Notes: generated by a model from the letters alone, not told the origin. 61,884 bases of DNA from Bacteroidales bacterium UBA2287 (GCA_002345675.1 DDWL01000015.1:99810-161693); one strand, 5' to 3'. Shown: positions 26,881 to 36,086, counted from the stretch's first letter. Numbers and translations: made by a program.

Positions 26881-27215
26881 ATGCCTGATTAAAATGTGTC
26901 ACTATAAACAAATTCACTATAATCCTGATTATCATTTATATAGCAATATTTCTGCTGTTTTTTGAGCAGTTTAACTTTTTTACGTAATAGCCTGCAATTA
27001 GTTTGTTAAAATCCTCCAACGGAGGTAAAAAAGTGTCCAATTGCGGTCACACATAAAGATAAAGAACATTTTGTCTTTTTTAAAATCAAAAACCTTGCCC
27101 ATTAGCGTATTATGCTGGCAATTTGACTAATAGGCGTTTTTAGGTGACGAATGGCGACCGATTTCGGGCAACCTTAACCATAATTACCACAGTAGACACA
27201 TAGGCCACAATAGAA

Positions 27216-27900
27216 TTACAGTAAAATTAGAACCGTAACTGGAAAAAGTCCACAGATTCCACAGATTATCACAGATTTTTTTAATTCTCCGTGCGCCTCC
27301 GTGCTCTCCGTATCTCCGTGGTGTCTTTTTTCACCACATAGGCACAGTAGGACACAATAGTTTTTTTTTAAAATCTTACTCTGTGTTGCTCCGTATCTCC
27401 GTGCCTCCGTGGTTACTTTTAGCGCCGTAGCGTTTAAACCTTTCACCACATAGACACATAGAACACAATAGGTTTTAGTTAAAGACTTAGCGTCTTCGTG
27501 TCTTCGCGTTTAAATCTTTCTCTGTGTGCCTCTGTCACTCCGTGTCTCCGTGGTTACTTTTAGCGCCGTAGCGCCGTAGCGTTTAAATCTTAACCACATA
27601 GGCACAGTAGGACACAATAGGTTTAATATAAGATTATCGCGTTGCGTCTTAGCGCCTTCGCGTTTAATTTTTTCTCCATGTCCCTCCGTGTCTCCGTGGT
27701 TTCTCTTCGCGTCGTAGCGTCTTTGCGTTTAAACCTTTCACCAAATAGACACATACCCCGATACTTATCGGGGCACAATAGTTTTTCTATATTAAAATAG
27801 CGCCTTTGCGCCTTAGCGAGAAATAGCATAGCGTCGTTGCGAAGTTGCGTTTAAAACCTCCGTGCTCTCCGTGTCTCCGTGGTGTCTCATAATTTTTTTG
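27216..27900. repeat. Dispersed low-complexity repeats of the CTCCGTGTCTCCGTGG type
   Basis: Imperfect copies of words such as CTCCGTGTCTCCGTGGT, TAGCGCCTTTGCGTTTAA, CACATAGGCACAGTAGGACA and CACAGATTCCACAGATTATC follow one another. A CCCCGATA palindrome lies inside at 27756-27773. Codon-like frames across the region contain runs such as RRYGATQ and are not genes. Related stretches lie at 29690-29815, 33320-33790 and 34666-35160. Confidence 0.8.
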
Positions 27901-28078
27901 ATTACTTCAACTTCATCGTATGTTATTTAACACATTTCTCCAAACCCTTACCAGTCCTAAATAGTAGAATATATATTTTAAAGTATGGTAATAAATTGTT
28001 GTTTATAATTTGACTAATAGTATGTTTGCATCGTTTTTCACAATAAAAAACCAAATTATAAACAAAAAAAACCTTGAA
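27857..28078 (+). repeat. Duplicated upstream region, copy 1 (before the FISUMP gene)
   Basis: This 222-base segment matches 29782-30002 over its whole length with scattered changes. It runs from CCTCCGTGCTCTCCGTGTCT through the promoter to the start codon of the next gene. The similarity ends at the coding regions, which are unrelated. Confidence 0.85.
27999..28028 (+). promoter_or_regulatory. Promoter TTG-N19-TATGTTTG for the FISUMP gene
   Basis: TTG at 27999-28001 and a perfect TAnnTTTG box (TATGTTTG, 28021-28028) are separated by 19 bases. The start codon at 28079 is about 45 bases beyond the expected start site. The same arrangement occurs at 29923-29952. Confidence 0.65.
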
Positions 28079-29584
28079 ATGAGTATGAAAAGATTAATCA
28101 CCTCGATTAGCATTGTACTAATCCTTACTATGAGTTTTTCGTGCCAGCACGACCAGCAACCCGAGCCAAATGTTAAAGGCGAAGTGTTGTTTAGCTTTAG
28201 TAGTATAGCTACAAAGGCTAAAAGTATGATGAAGAGTAGTGACATTGAAAATGCTGCAAGCATTATTATTAGCATCAAAAATTCGTCTGGAATTCTTGTA
28301 TACAACCTTGAGCAGTTGCCTTTAATAAAAATTAATGGGTCATTTATTACCCGACCAATATCCTTACTTATTGGTAATTATGAGTTAACACAATTCATTG
28401 TTGCTGATGCTCAAGGAAATGCCCTATTTGTAGCACCCATTCAGGGTTCTACTAATGCGTATTTGGTAAATAGCCCATTACCAATTGCTTTTACAATTGC
28501 TAAGGATGTTGTAACCAAAATTGTTCCTGAGGTAGTTGACGTTGAAAATAGTACCCCCGAAGATTTTGGGTATTCTACTTTTTCATTCACAGTAGTTGAA
28601 ACCTTTAATTTTTTAGTTAGTGTTTTTGTTTATAATTCACAGATTGAAAATTTCGAACTAACAACAGCAGACCTTTTAGTTTCCTCGGAGGGTATTGTTT
28701 TGTTCTCAAATAACCTACAAGCTATAACCAACCAAGTAACCATAAGAGATGGGTACGATAACTACATTTTAAATATTACCAAAGAGGGTTATGAAACTTA
28801 CATTGACACGCTAACCAATGCCGAGCTGAAGCTTCACTTCCGCAATGAGGATAATGGACCGCTAATTGTAACTCTTGAAGAGGGTTGCAATTGCCCAACA
28901 ACAGTTACTGATATTGATGGGAATGTTTATGAAACGGTAATAATTGGTACTCAATGTTGGATGAAAGAGAACCTAAAAGTTACCAGGTATAACAATGGCG
29001 ACCTAATTCCCACTGGCCTTACTATTGAAGAATGGTCTGCTACTTATGAAACAAAAAAAGGGGCTTACGCTATTTATCCCCACGAAAGCATAGATGGCCT
29101 TAACTCAGAAGCCGAAGTACTCGCCGCCTATGGTGCTTTGTACAATTGGTATACCGTGGACGACGAACGTGGTCTTTGTCCTACTGGTTGGAGAGTACCC
29201 AGTTTTAATCCAAATGTAGATACTACAGATTGGATGATACAATCAAAGTATGTAAGGAACACAGGCGAAAGTATAAACGAATTAATATCTTGTCGTCAGG
29301 TTAATTCTCCCTTAGGTGGCGAGTGTGGCACCTCTATTCACCCACGTTGGGATTCTGACAGTCGTTACAGCAATGATATTTTTGGTTTTTCAGCCCTTCC
29401 TAGTGGAATAAGATGGGGTGTTGATGATGCGTTAGATTATGATAGAATAGGTAAAACCGCTTCATTTTTATCTTCTACTGAGCAAAGCGAATATCAAGCT
29501 TGGAGCCGTCATATGGGGTCAACTGCTTTTAGTTCTAATGCTACTAAGATAATCGGGCAATCTGTCCGCTGTGTTAAAGATTAG
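28079..29584 (+). CDS. Lipoprotein with a C-terminal FISUMP domain
   Basis: The 501-residue surface lipoprotein has lipobox TMSFSC (Cys22), a middle part of beta-rich carbohydrate-binding-like domains (about 40-270), and a C-terminal FISUMP domain (about 275-501). The domain shows TDIDGNVYETVIIGTQCWM, ENLKVTRYNNGD, YGALYNWYTV, CPTGWRVPS and a closing SVRCVKD. FISUMP domains are common on exported proteins of Fibrobacter and Bacteroidota and are of unknown function. I start at the ATG at 28079, since the longer frame beginning inside the promoter lacks a signal peptide start. A strong terminator follows, so it is monocistronic. Confidence 0.87.
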   Translation: MSMKRLITSISIVLILTMSFSCQHDQQPEPNVKGEVLFSFSSIATKAKSMMKSSDIENAASIIISIKNSSGILVYNLEQLPLIKINGSFITRPISLLIGNYELTQFIVADAQGNALFVAPIQGSTNAYLVNSPLPIAFTIAKDVVTKIVPEVVDVENSTPEDFGYSTFSFTVVETFNFLVSVFVYNSQIENFELTTADLLVSSEGIVLFSNNLQAITNQVTIRDGYDNYILNITKEGYETYIDTLTNAELKLHFRNEDNGPLIVTLEEGCNCPTTVTDIDGNVYETVIIGTQCWMKENLKVTRYNNGDLIPTGLTIEEWSATYETKKGAYAIYPHESIDGLNSEAEVLAAYGALYNWYTVDDERGLCPTGWRVPSFNPNVDTTDWMIQSKYVRNTGESINELISCRQVNSPLGGECGTSIHPRWDSDSRYSNDIFGFSALPSGIRWGVDDALDYDRIGKTASFLSSTEQSEYQAWSRHMGSTAFSSNATKIIGQSVRCVKD

Positions 29585-29606
29585 GTTTTTCAATAGTTAT
29601 GAATAT

Positions 29607-29639
29607 AAAGGCTGTCCTCATTGTAGAGCAGCCTTTTTT
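29607..29639 (+). terminator. Rho-independent terminator after the FISUMP gene
   Basis: AAAGGCTG and CAGCCTTT form a perfect eight-pair stem followed by a T-run, 22 bases after the stop codon. Confidence 0.85.
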
Positions 29640-29781
29640 AGTTAAAGTAATTACTGGTTAAAAAGATGGTAGAGAAAGCGTGAAATTGCGAAAGATGCAA
29701 TTGGCAATAAACCTCTGCGCATCCCTGAGTCCCCTGCGGTTGTCTTTTCGGGTCGAAGCGTTTTAATTTAATCTCTGTGTG

Positions 29782-30002
29782 CCTCCGTGCTCTCCGTGTC
29801 TCCGTGGTTACTCTTAATTTTTTGATTACTTCAACTTCAACATATGTTGTTTAACATATTTTACTAAACCCTTACCAATCCTAAATAGTAGAATATTTAT
29901 TTTAAAGTATGGTAACATATTATTGTTTATACTTTGACTAATAGTATGTTTGTTCTGTTATTCACTATAAAAAATAAAATTATTAACAAAAAAACCTTAA
30001 TT
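29782..30002 (+). repeat. Duplicated upstream region, copy 2 (before the LRR gene)
   Basis: This segment matches 27857-28078, including the CTCCGTG repeat, the promoter and the A-rich leader. Together with a CTCTGTG-type repeat stretch (29690-29815) and the terminator it fills the 418-base gap between the two genes. Confidence 0.85.
29923..29952 (+). promoter_or_regulatory. Promoter TTG-N19-TATGTTTG for the LRR gene
   Basis: TTG at 29923-29925 and TATGTTTG at 29945-29952 have a 19-base spacer, identical in layout to the promoter at 27999-28028. The ATG lies at 30003. Confidence 0.65.
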
Positions 30003-33000
30003 ATGAGACGATTATTATTAATTCCACTTTTATCCATATGCCTTGGGGTATTTGGACAAGTGACAACAACCGATTTTGAGGCACTTCAGGCGATTTATAA
30101 CGCCACAAATGGTCCCGAATGGAAAAATAGCCATAACTGGAATTTTAGCGAAAACAACGTAAGCAATAACTGGTATGGCGTTAAAGTAGAACGCGACAGG
30201 GTAGTATCGTTTAATCTTGCGGGCAATAACCTCGTGGGCGAAGTTCCTAAAGAGGTAGGTCAAATGGACGGCTTGCGCTATCTTAACCTTAGCAACAATA
30301 GGTTAAATGGTAATTTGCAATATTACATTGGAAAGTTGAGTAACCTTGTTCTTCTGGATCTTAGTGCCAACGATTTTGATGGAGATATACCAGAAACGTT
30401 TACGTTACTTACTCAGCTTGAATACCTATCGCTGGCCGACAATAATTTAACTGGAAAGTTACCATTTGAAATAGGTCAATTAGTAAACCTTCGGGAGTTT
30501 TACGTAAACTATAATCAACTTTCGGGAGCTATACCTCAAGGTTTTGAAAATCTACTAGCTCTTGAGCGCGTAAACCTTAGCCTTAATATGTTTGAAGGCG
30601 GTATTCCAAGGCTAGGAGTGTCAAATTTACAGTACTTTAACATTGAGTCGAACTTTTTTACCTCCTTCCGTATTCCATATAATTTGTCCATTGAACGCGA
30701 TGGATTGAAAACGGCCTTTAACCATTTAACGTTTGCCAATATTTTGCCACATATTGCTTACATGGGAAATTTTGATAATTACTCTCCCCAGTACAAGTTC
30801 CCTTTAAATAGTAGTAGCTTAACCTATAATTCAGGCCAAACGGTAACGCTAAATGCTACAACCCTTGCAGTGCAGAGTATTGGCAATAGCCAAACCCTTT
30901 ACCAGTGGTTTAAAAACGGGGTGGCAGTTACTAGTCCTTCAACTAACCCAACAATAACCTTTGCGCCCATAACCACAGCAAACGAGGGCGTTTACTTTAT
31001 ACAGGCAACGCACCCTCAAGTGCCAGGTCTTACCCTACAGAGCGACGATTTACAAATTAATGTTTTACAAGTTTGTGGTAACGATCCCATTTCGCAGGCA
31101 AAAAATATTGTGGTAAGCAACGTGCTAACCCGCAGCATGACCATTGGCTGGACCCCCGGCACCTGTGGTAACCGTGCAGTGTTTGTAAAAGTACAAAACG
31201 ATTCGTACCCTGCAAATCCAGCACCTACCAATGGCGCAACCTATACTGCTAACCCGGCATTTATGAGCGGTTCGCAAATTGGCTCCACGGGTTGGTACTG
31301 TGTTTATAACGGTACAGGCACCTCGGTTAACGTAACTGGTTTACTGCCATACCGCGATTACCATATTATGGTTATGGAGTATAACCCAAGCACAAAGGTT
31401 TACAACACAAACGTGGTACAGGGCAACCCCATAATGGCGCAAACGCTGGGTATAGTACCACAAGATTTTGCAGCCCTAAAGGCGCTTTACAAATCGACTA
31501 ATGGTGGCAACTGGCAAAATAACACTAACTGGGACACCACAAAGAATAATGTTAGTGCTCGAGTGCCATGGTATGGAATTACTAGAGGGGCAACTAATGC
31601 TAACCCTAGCTTGAGTTTAGAGGATAGGGTGGTTGATATTAGTTTAACTTGGAATAATCTTGTTGGCGCAATACCAACGATGATAGGGAATCTTTCTCAA
31701 CTTAAAAAACTGAACCTTAACGCCAATAAATTTAGCGGCTTATTGCCTGTTGAGATAGGGAATCTTTCTCTTCTTTATTATCTGGACCTTGGTGCTGTCA
31801 CTGGCAATTTAAGCGGCTCATTGCCCGATGAAATAGGGAATCTTTCTCATCTTCAATATTTAAATATTGGTGGTAATAAATTTAGCGGATCATTACCAGT
31901 TGAAATAGGCAATCTCTCTCAACTTCATATGCTGCTTCTTAACCAAAACGATTTTAGCGGATCATTACTAGTTGAAATAGGCAATCTATCTCAACTTCAA
32001 CGGCTAAACCTCAGTTATAACAATTTTAGCGGCACATTGCCTGTTGAAATAGGCAATCTCTCTCAACTTGAAGTGCTGTACCTTTATCATAACAATTTTA
32101 GCGGCTCATTGCCCGCAGAAATAGGAAATCTTTCACAGCTTCAAAAGCTAGGTCTCAGTTATAATAATTTCAGCGGTTCATTGCCCCCTGAAATATGGAA
32201 CCTCTTTCAACTTAATGAACTGAACCTTGAAAATAATAATTTTAGCGGTTCACTGCCCGCTGAAATAGGGAATCTTAATAAGCTTACATGGATGATTCTT
32301 GGTTATAACAATTTTAGCGGTTCACTTACCTCTGAAATAGGCAATCTCTCTCAAGTTCAATTTCTGACACTTCATAATAATAATTTTAGCGGTTCCCTGC
32401 CCACTCAAATAGGAAACCTTTCTAAACTTCAACATCTGAACATATCCGATAACAATTTTAGCGGCATATTGCCCGCTGAAATCGCCAATTTGGTTCAGTT
32501 GACTGATCTAAGGATTGGTAATAACTATTTTACCACCATGCCCGATTTAAGCGACATTACCACCTTTTATACGACACAATACAATGGTCTTTTAGTTGGT
32601 AACAACAATCTTACCTTCCATTCCCTTGAGCCCAACAGGAGTAAGTTAAACTATAGCATAAAGTACTCCCCCCAACGAGCCTTTAGCCTGCTCGACACAG
32701 CCTTTACCTACCAGGTGGGTTCAACCATTACCCTAAACGCCAAGGATATGGCGGTACTTGAGCTTGGTGGCAGCAATAACCGCTATTCACTATATAAAAA
32801 CGAAGTGTTAATACAAGGGCCATCGTCAAACTGGGTGTTTACCATTCCCAACGCCAATGCATTAGATGCAGGAACTTATACAATTAAGGTTAAAAATGAG
32901 CAGCTGACAGAACTTGTTTTGAGCAGCGTGCCATTTACAATTACCATAAATTCCAAAATTCCTGTTTATATCGAGCAATCAACAGTTACCGATGTTAATG

Positions 33001-33263
33001 AGAATGCACTTGAGGTAAGCGAGTTAGTGGTATTTCCAAATCCTACCCAGGGCAATTTTAACCTAAAGGTTAGTAATTACTACACTGGAGAGGTTGTTGT
33101 GGTAATAAAAAACAGCTTGGGTCAAGTAGTAAAAACTCAGCACTTGAATAAAACCGAAGGTTCACAGAGTTTTCAGCTAAACCTAAACGGTTCAAGTGGT
33201 ATGTATTTTGCCGAGGTTATAATGGGTAACCAAAAGAGCTCGGTGCGATTTGTGAAAAACTAA
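30003..33263 (+). CDS. Secreted plant-type leucine-rich-repeat protein with type IX sorting domain
   Basis: The 1086-residue protein has a signal peptide ending at GVFGQ. A first LRR-cap plus LRR block (TDFEALQAIYNATNG, about 20-220) is followed by an immunoglobulin-like domain (about 270-350) and a fibronectin-like domain (about 355-465). A second cap (PQDFAALKALYKSTNGG, about 485) precedes some twelve 24-residue LRRs with the plant-like NNFSGSLPAEIGNLSQL consensus (about 549-840). Another Ig-like domain follows, then a type A sorting domain (VFPNPTQGNF to the end, about 1010-1086). It should be exported by type IX secretion and act in binding; the ligand is unknown. The longer upstream frame overlaps the promoter and is not used. 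Confidence 0.9.
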   Translation: MRRLLLIPLLSICLGVFGQVTTTDFEALQAIYNATNGPEWKNSHNWNFSENNVSNNWYGVKVERDRVVSFNLAGNNLVGEVPKEVGQMDGLRYLNLSNNRLNGNLQYYIGKLSNLVLLDLSANDFDGDIPETFTLLTQLEYLSLADNNLTGKLPFEIGQLVNLREFYVNYNQLSGAIPQGFENLLALERVNLSLNMFEGGIPRLGVSNLQYFNIESNFFTSFRIPYNLSIERDGLKTAFNHLTFANILPHIAYMGNFDNYSPQYKFPLNSSSLTYNSGQTVTLNATTLAVQSIGNSQTLYQWFKNGVAVTSPSTNPTITFAPITTANEGVYFIQATHPQVPGLTLQSDDLQINVLQVCGNDPISQAKNIVVSNVLTRSMTIGWTPGTCGNRAVFVKVQNDSYPANPAPTNGATYTANPAFMSGSQIGSTGWYCVYNGTGTSVNVTGLLPYRDYHIMVMEYNPSTKVYNTNVVQGNPIMAQTLGIVPQDFAALKALYKSTNGGNWQNNTNWDTTKNNVSARVPWYGITRGATNANPSLSLEDRVVDISLTWNNLVGAIPTMIGNLSQLKKLNLNANKFSGLLPVEIGNLSLLYYLDLGAVTGNLSGSLPDEIGNLSHLQYLNIGGNKFSGSLPVEIGNLSQLHMLLLNQNDFSGSLLVEIGNLSQLQRLNLSYNNFSGTLPVEIGNLSQLEVLYLYHNNFSGSLPAEIGNLSQLQKLGLSYNNFSGSLPPEIWNLFQLNELNLENNNFSGSLPAEIGNLNKLTWMILGYNNFSGSLTSEIGNLSQVQFLTLHNNNFSGSLPTQIGNLSKLQHLNISDNNFSGILPAEIANLVQLTDLRIGNNYFTTMPDLSDITTFYTTQYNGLLVGNNNLTFHSLEPNRSKLNYSIKYSPQRAFSLLDTAFTYQVGSTITLNAKDMAVLELGGSNNRYSLYKNEVLIQGPSSNWVFTIPNANALDAGTYTIKVKNEQLTELVLSSVPFTITINSKIPVYIEQSTVTDVNENALEVSELVVFPNPTQGNFNLKVSNYYTGEVVVVIKNSLGQVVKTQHLNKTEGSQSFQLNLNGSSGMYFAEVIMGNQKSSVRFVKN

Positions 33264-33281
33264 AATCAATTTTTTGTAATG

Positions 33282-33316
33282 AAAAGGGTGTTCGGAAACG
33301 AATGCCCTTTTTTTTG
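33282..33316 (+). terminator. Rho-independent terminator after the LRR gene
   Basis: AAAAGGGTGTTCG and CGAATGCCCTTTT pair around a GAAA loop, with a T-run at the end, about 20 bases after the stop. Confidence 0.8.
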
Positions 33317-33319
33317 TTA

Positions 33320-33800
33320 ATAGAACACAGATAACGCAGATTTAAAGGATTGCCACGGATTTTAATAGAACACAGATATTGGAACGCGGATATTGGAACG
33401 CAGATGACACGGATTTAACAGATCTTCGCAGATTTTTAATTATTCTCCGTGCGCCTCTGTCCCGATTCCCGATAACTATCGGGATATCGGGGCTCCGTGC
33501 CTCTGTGTTGTCTCTTAGCGTCTTTGCGTTTAAAAGTCCACAGATTACACAAATTAACACAAATTTTTATTTGAACCACATTAGACACATTAGGGCACAG
33601 TAGAACTACAGTAAAATTAGAACCTTAGCTAGAAAAAGTCCACAGATTACACAGATTAACACAGATTTTTTTTCTCTGGGTTCCTCCGTGCTCTCCGTGT
33701 CTCTGTGGTTTCTCTTAGCGTCTTAGCTCCTTTGCGTTTAATTTCCTCCGTGCGCCTCAGTGCTCTCCGTGTCTCTGTGGTGTCTCTTAGTTAAAATGAA
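33320..33800. repeat. Dispersed repeats left of HigBA, with one 142-base direct repeat
   Basis: The stretch contains CACAGATAACGCAGATTT, TTGGAACGCGGAT and CTCCGTGTCTCTGTGG types of repeats. The segment 33382-33523 is repeated at 34667-34808 with one visible difference, including the palindrome 33461-33491. No gene is seen in 33317-33843. Confidence 0.85.
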
Positions 33801-33843
33801 TCAATTATTTCACTAATAAGTTTCCTTTTGTGAAACATTTTTG

Positions 33844-33851
33844 TATATTTG
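33844..33851 (+). promoter_or_regulatory. -7 box TATATTTG of the HigBA pair
   Basis: TATATTTG fits TAnnTTTG and lies 12 bases before the ATG at 33864. The same eight bases precede the two other toxin-antitoxin pairs (40218 and 51221). No clear upstream TTTG at 19 bases is present. Confidence 0.5.
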
Positions 33852-33863
33852 CAAGTAAGTATT

Positions 33864-34196
33864 ATGAAAGTACATTTAATAAAAAAGCAGACAATTGAGG
33901 ATTACATCCTAAAAAATGCACGAAGTAGAGCATCTTTTGAGGTATGGTTTTCAATTTTGAATAGGGCTGACTGGAATGAACCCAATGAGATTATTTTGAC
34001 TTTTAATAGTGCCGATATTCTTGGAAGAGGTAGTGAACGTGTTGTTTTTAACATTGGAGGAAATAATTACAGAATGATTTGCAAATATCATTTTGGAAAC
34101 TCAAAAATTCATTTGTTTGTTAAGTGGATTGGGACACACAGCGAATACACAAAACTTTGCAACGAAGGAAAACAGTATGATGTTGACTTGTACTAA
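33864..34196 (+). CDS. higB: HigB-type mRNA interferase toxin
   Basis: The 110-residue protein matches the HigB_toxin (RelE-superfamily) family: KQTIEDYILKNARSR, then the SFEVWFSILNRADWNEPNEI segment, a central strand with RVVFNIGGNNYRMICK, and HLFVKWIGTHSEYTKL near the end. HigB toxins bind ribosomes and cleave translated mRNA. The toxin gene comes first and the antitoxin second, the order usual for hig loci. I use ATG 33864; an in-frame start at 33849 would lie inside the promoter box. The pair sits between near-identical 142-base repeats. Confidence 0.9.
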   Translation: MKVHLIKKQTIEDYILKNARSRASFEVWFSILNRADWNEPNEIILTFNSADILGRGSERVVFNIGGNNYRMICKYHFGNSKIHLFVKWIGTHSEYTKLCNEGKQYDVDLY

Positions 34197-34220
34197 ATTG
34201 TACAACTAAAAAAGATAAAA

Positions 34221-34664
34221 ATGGAAACTTTAAAATTCACAATAGTAAAGAGCAGAGAGCAATATGATATGTATTGCAATATTCTTGAAGATTTAATTGC
34301 ACATGAAAATAAGTCGGTTCAAGATGAAATTGATTTACTTACTTTATTGATTAATAAGTGGGATAGTGAACATAATTCTCTTAACGATTTGAGTCCTATA
34401 GAATTGCTAAAAGCGTTAATGATTGAACATAATTTAAAAGCTAAGGATTTGGTTGCTATTTTAGGATTATCGAAAGGCACGGTCTCTAAAATATTGAATT
34501 TTCAAAAAGGATTGTCAAAAGATGTTATAAGGAAGTTATCGGATTATTTTAAGGTTTCGCAAGAGGCATTTAATCGTCCCTATAAACTGATAAATGAAGT
34601 AAACAGGCATTTTCGTAATGCTAGTTTAATGAATACCAAGAAAAATATGGCTGGCGTTTTTTAA
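34221..34664 (+). CDS. higA: HigA-type XRE antitoxin
   Basis: The 147-residue protein has an N-terminal helical part (about 1-70) and a C-terminal XRE helix-turn-helix (EHNLKAKDLVAILGLSKGTV and onward, about 75-130). It fits HigA antitoxins that neutralise HigB and repress their own promoter. It starts 24 bases after the toxin stop. Two bases after its stop codon the DNA becomes one copy of the 142-base repeat, so the right boundary of the module is sharp. The final residues (MNTKKNMAGVF) may include sequence recruited at this junction. Confidence 0.88.
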   Translation: METLKFTIVKSREQYDMYCNILEDLIAHENKSVQDEIDLLTLLINKWDSEHNSLNDLSPIELLKALMIEHNLKAKDLVAILGLSKGTVSKILNFQKGLSKDVIRKLSDYFKVSQEAFNRPYKLINEVNRHFRNASLMNTKKNMAGVF

Positions 34665-34666
34665 AA

Positions 34667-35160
34667 GAACGCGGATATTGGAACGCAGATGACACGGATT
34701 TAACAGATCTTCGCAGATTTTTAATTATTCTCCGTGCGCCTCTGTCCCGATTCCCGATAACTATCGGGATATCGGGGCTCTGTGCCTCTGTGTTGTCTCT
34801 TAGCGTCTTAGCGCCTTTGCGTTTAAAAGTCCACAGATTACACAGATTTAACGGATTGCCACGGATTTTAATAGAACACAGATATTGGAACACGGATATT
34901 GGAACACGGATGACACGGATTTGACAGATCTTCGCGGATTCCTCCGTGTGTCTCTGTCCCTCTGTGCCTCCGTGGTTTCTCTTAGCGTCTTAGCGCCTTT
35001 GCGTTTAAATTTCCTATTTGGACTAAACACATATTTTTTACCCAAAGGGCGTCTTAGCGCCTTTGCGTTTAAATTTCCTCCGTGCGCCTCAGTGCTCTCC
35101 GTGTCTCTGTGGTGTCTCTTAGCGTCGTAGCGCCTTTGCGTTTAAATCTCCCTCTATTAT
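34667..35160. repeat. Dispersed repeats right of HigBA, with the second 142-base direct repeat
   Basis: 34667-34808 duplicates 33382-33523. The following 34810-35160 continues with further copies of GGAACACGGAT, CTCCGTGTGTCTCTG and TAGCGTCTTAGCGCC. No gene is seen before the M23 peptidase promoter. Confidence 0.85.
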
Positions 35161-35171
35161 CTAAAAAGTGC

Positions 35172-35179
35172 TATCTTTG
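35172..35179 (+). promoter_or_regulatory. -7 box TATCTTTG before the M23 peptidase gene
   Basis: This is a perfect TAnnTTTG match 21 bases before the ATG at 35201, at the point where the repeat region ends. It probably starts the transcript for the peptidase and the dxr-rseP genes. No TTG at the preferred spacing was found. Confidence 0.45.
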
Positions 35180-35200
35180 CTGCAATTCGAATATACGAAA

Positions 35201-36067
35201 ATGAGTACACCCAAGCCAAAAGCAAAGTACATTAATAAGCTTAAGGACAAGTATAGGCTTAGCATTTACAACGACCAAACCTACGAGGAAGTTTTAGTTC
35301 TTAGGCTTTCGAGGCTTAACGTAATTACCGTTGTTGGTAGCCTTGCCGTTCTTCTTATTGCCATTGTTACTATTCTTATTGCCTTTACGCCCATTAGGGA
35401 GTTTATTCCTGGGTACCCCGATGGAAATACCCGCCGCAATATTGTTCACAATGCGCTAAAGGTCGATAGCATGGAGCGCGAAATTCAGCAGTGGCGAAAC
35501 TATTTAGGTAATTTACACGCCATTCTTCGTGGCGAAAACCCCAATAACTTCGAGAGTCTTCCCGATACTTCAATTCGATATAAAGATATTAACTTTACTC
35601 GCTCGCTCGAGGATTCGCTTTTGCGACTTCAAATAGAAGAGGAGGAACTTTATAACCTTTCGGTTTTTGACCATAAAAAGGCTGGCGCTAACTTTTCGAG
35701 TATTCACTTTTTTCCTCCGGTAAAAGGGGTTATTACCAATTCTTTCAACATTTTAGAAAGCCATTTTGGAATTGACATTGTTGCTTCGCCAAATGAGGTT
35801 GTTGTTGCCATTGCCGATGGAACGGTAATTTTTGCAAACTGGACACTCGAAACGGGGTACGTTATTCAAGTTCAGCACGAAAACAACCTGCTTTCGGTTT
35901 ATCGCCACAACAGCAAGCTGCTTAAACGAGCAGGGTCAAAAGTAAAAGCCGGCGAAGCCATTGCCATTATTGGCAACTCGGGCGAGTTAACCACAGGGCC
36001 GCACCTTCACTTCGAACTTTGGCACAATGGAAACCCCATTAACCCCGAAAAGTATATAGTTTTCTAA
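35201..36067 (+). CDS. M23 family membrane-anchored metallopeptidase
   Basis: The 288-residue protein has a basic cytosolic N-terminus, one transmembrane helix (about 44-66), a coiled periplasmic linker and a C-terminal LytM/M23 domain. The zinc ligands are visible: HFGIDIV (His and Asp) and GPHLHFELWH (HxH). The domain also shows the VVAIADGTVIFA strand pair. It probably trims peptidoglycan cross-links or activates other hydrolases. I use ATG 35201, as the longer frame covers the promoter box. The next gene, dxr, starts 19 bases after its stop, which suggests cotranscription. Confidence 0.9.
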   Translation: MSTPKPKAKYINKLKDKYRLSIYNDQTYEEVLVLRLSRLNVITVVGSLAVLLIAIVTILIAFTPIREFIPGYPDGNTRRNIVHNALKVDSMEREIQQWRNYLGNLHAILRGENPNNFESLPDTSIRYKDINFTRSLEDSLLRLQIEEEELYNLSVFDHKKAGANFSSIHFFPPVKGVITNSFNILESHFGIDIVASPNEVVVAIADGTVIFANWTLETGYVIQVQHENNLLSVYRHNSKLLKRAGSKVKAGEAIAIIGNSGELTTGPHLHFELWHNGNPINPEKYIVF

Positions 36068-36086
36068 AAAATCATAAAAAAGTAAA

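Noticed and set aside
27216..27829. Open frames with RRYGATQ- and RDATTRRETTETRR-like peptides
   Set aside because: These are translations of the dispersed CTCCGTG/TAGCGCC repeats and reappear wherever the repeats occur; they are not genes.
28003..28305. Minus-strand open frame over the FISUMP promoter and start
   Set aside because: It is antisense to a clear promoter and lipoprotein signal peptide; its apparent hydrophobicity comes from the complement of A/T-rich DNA.
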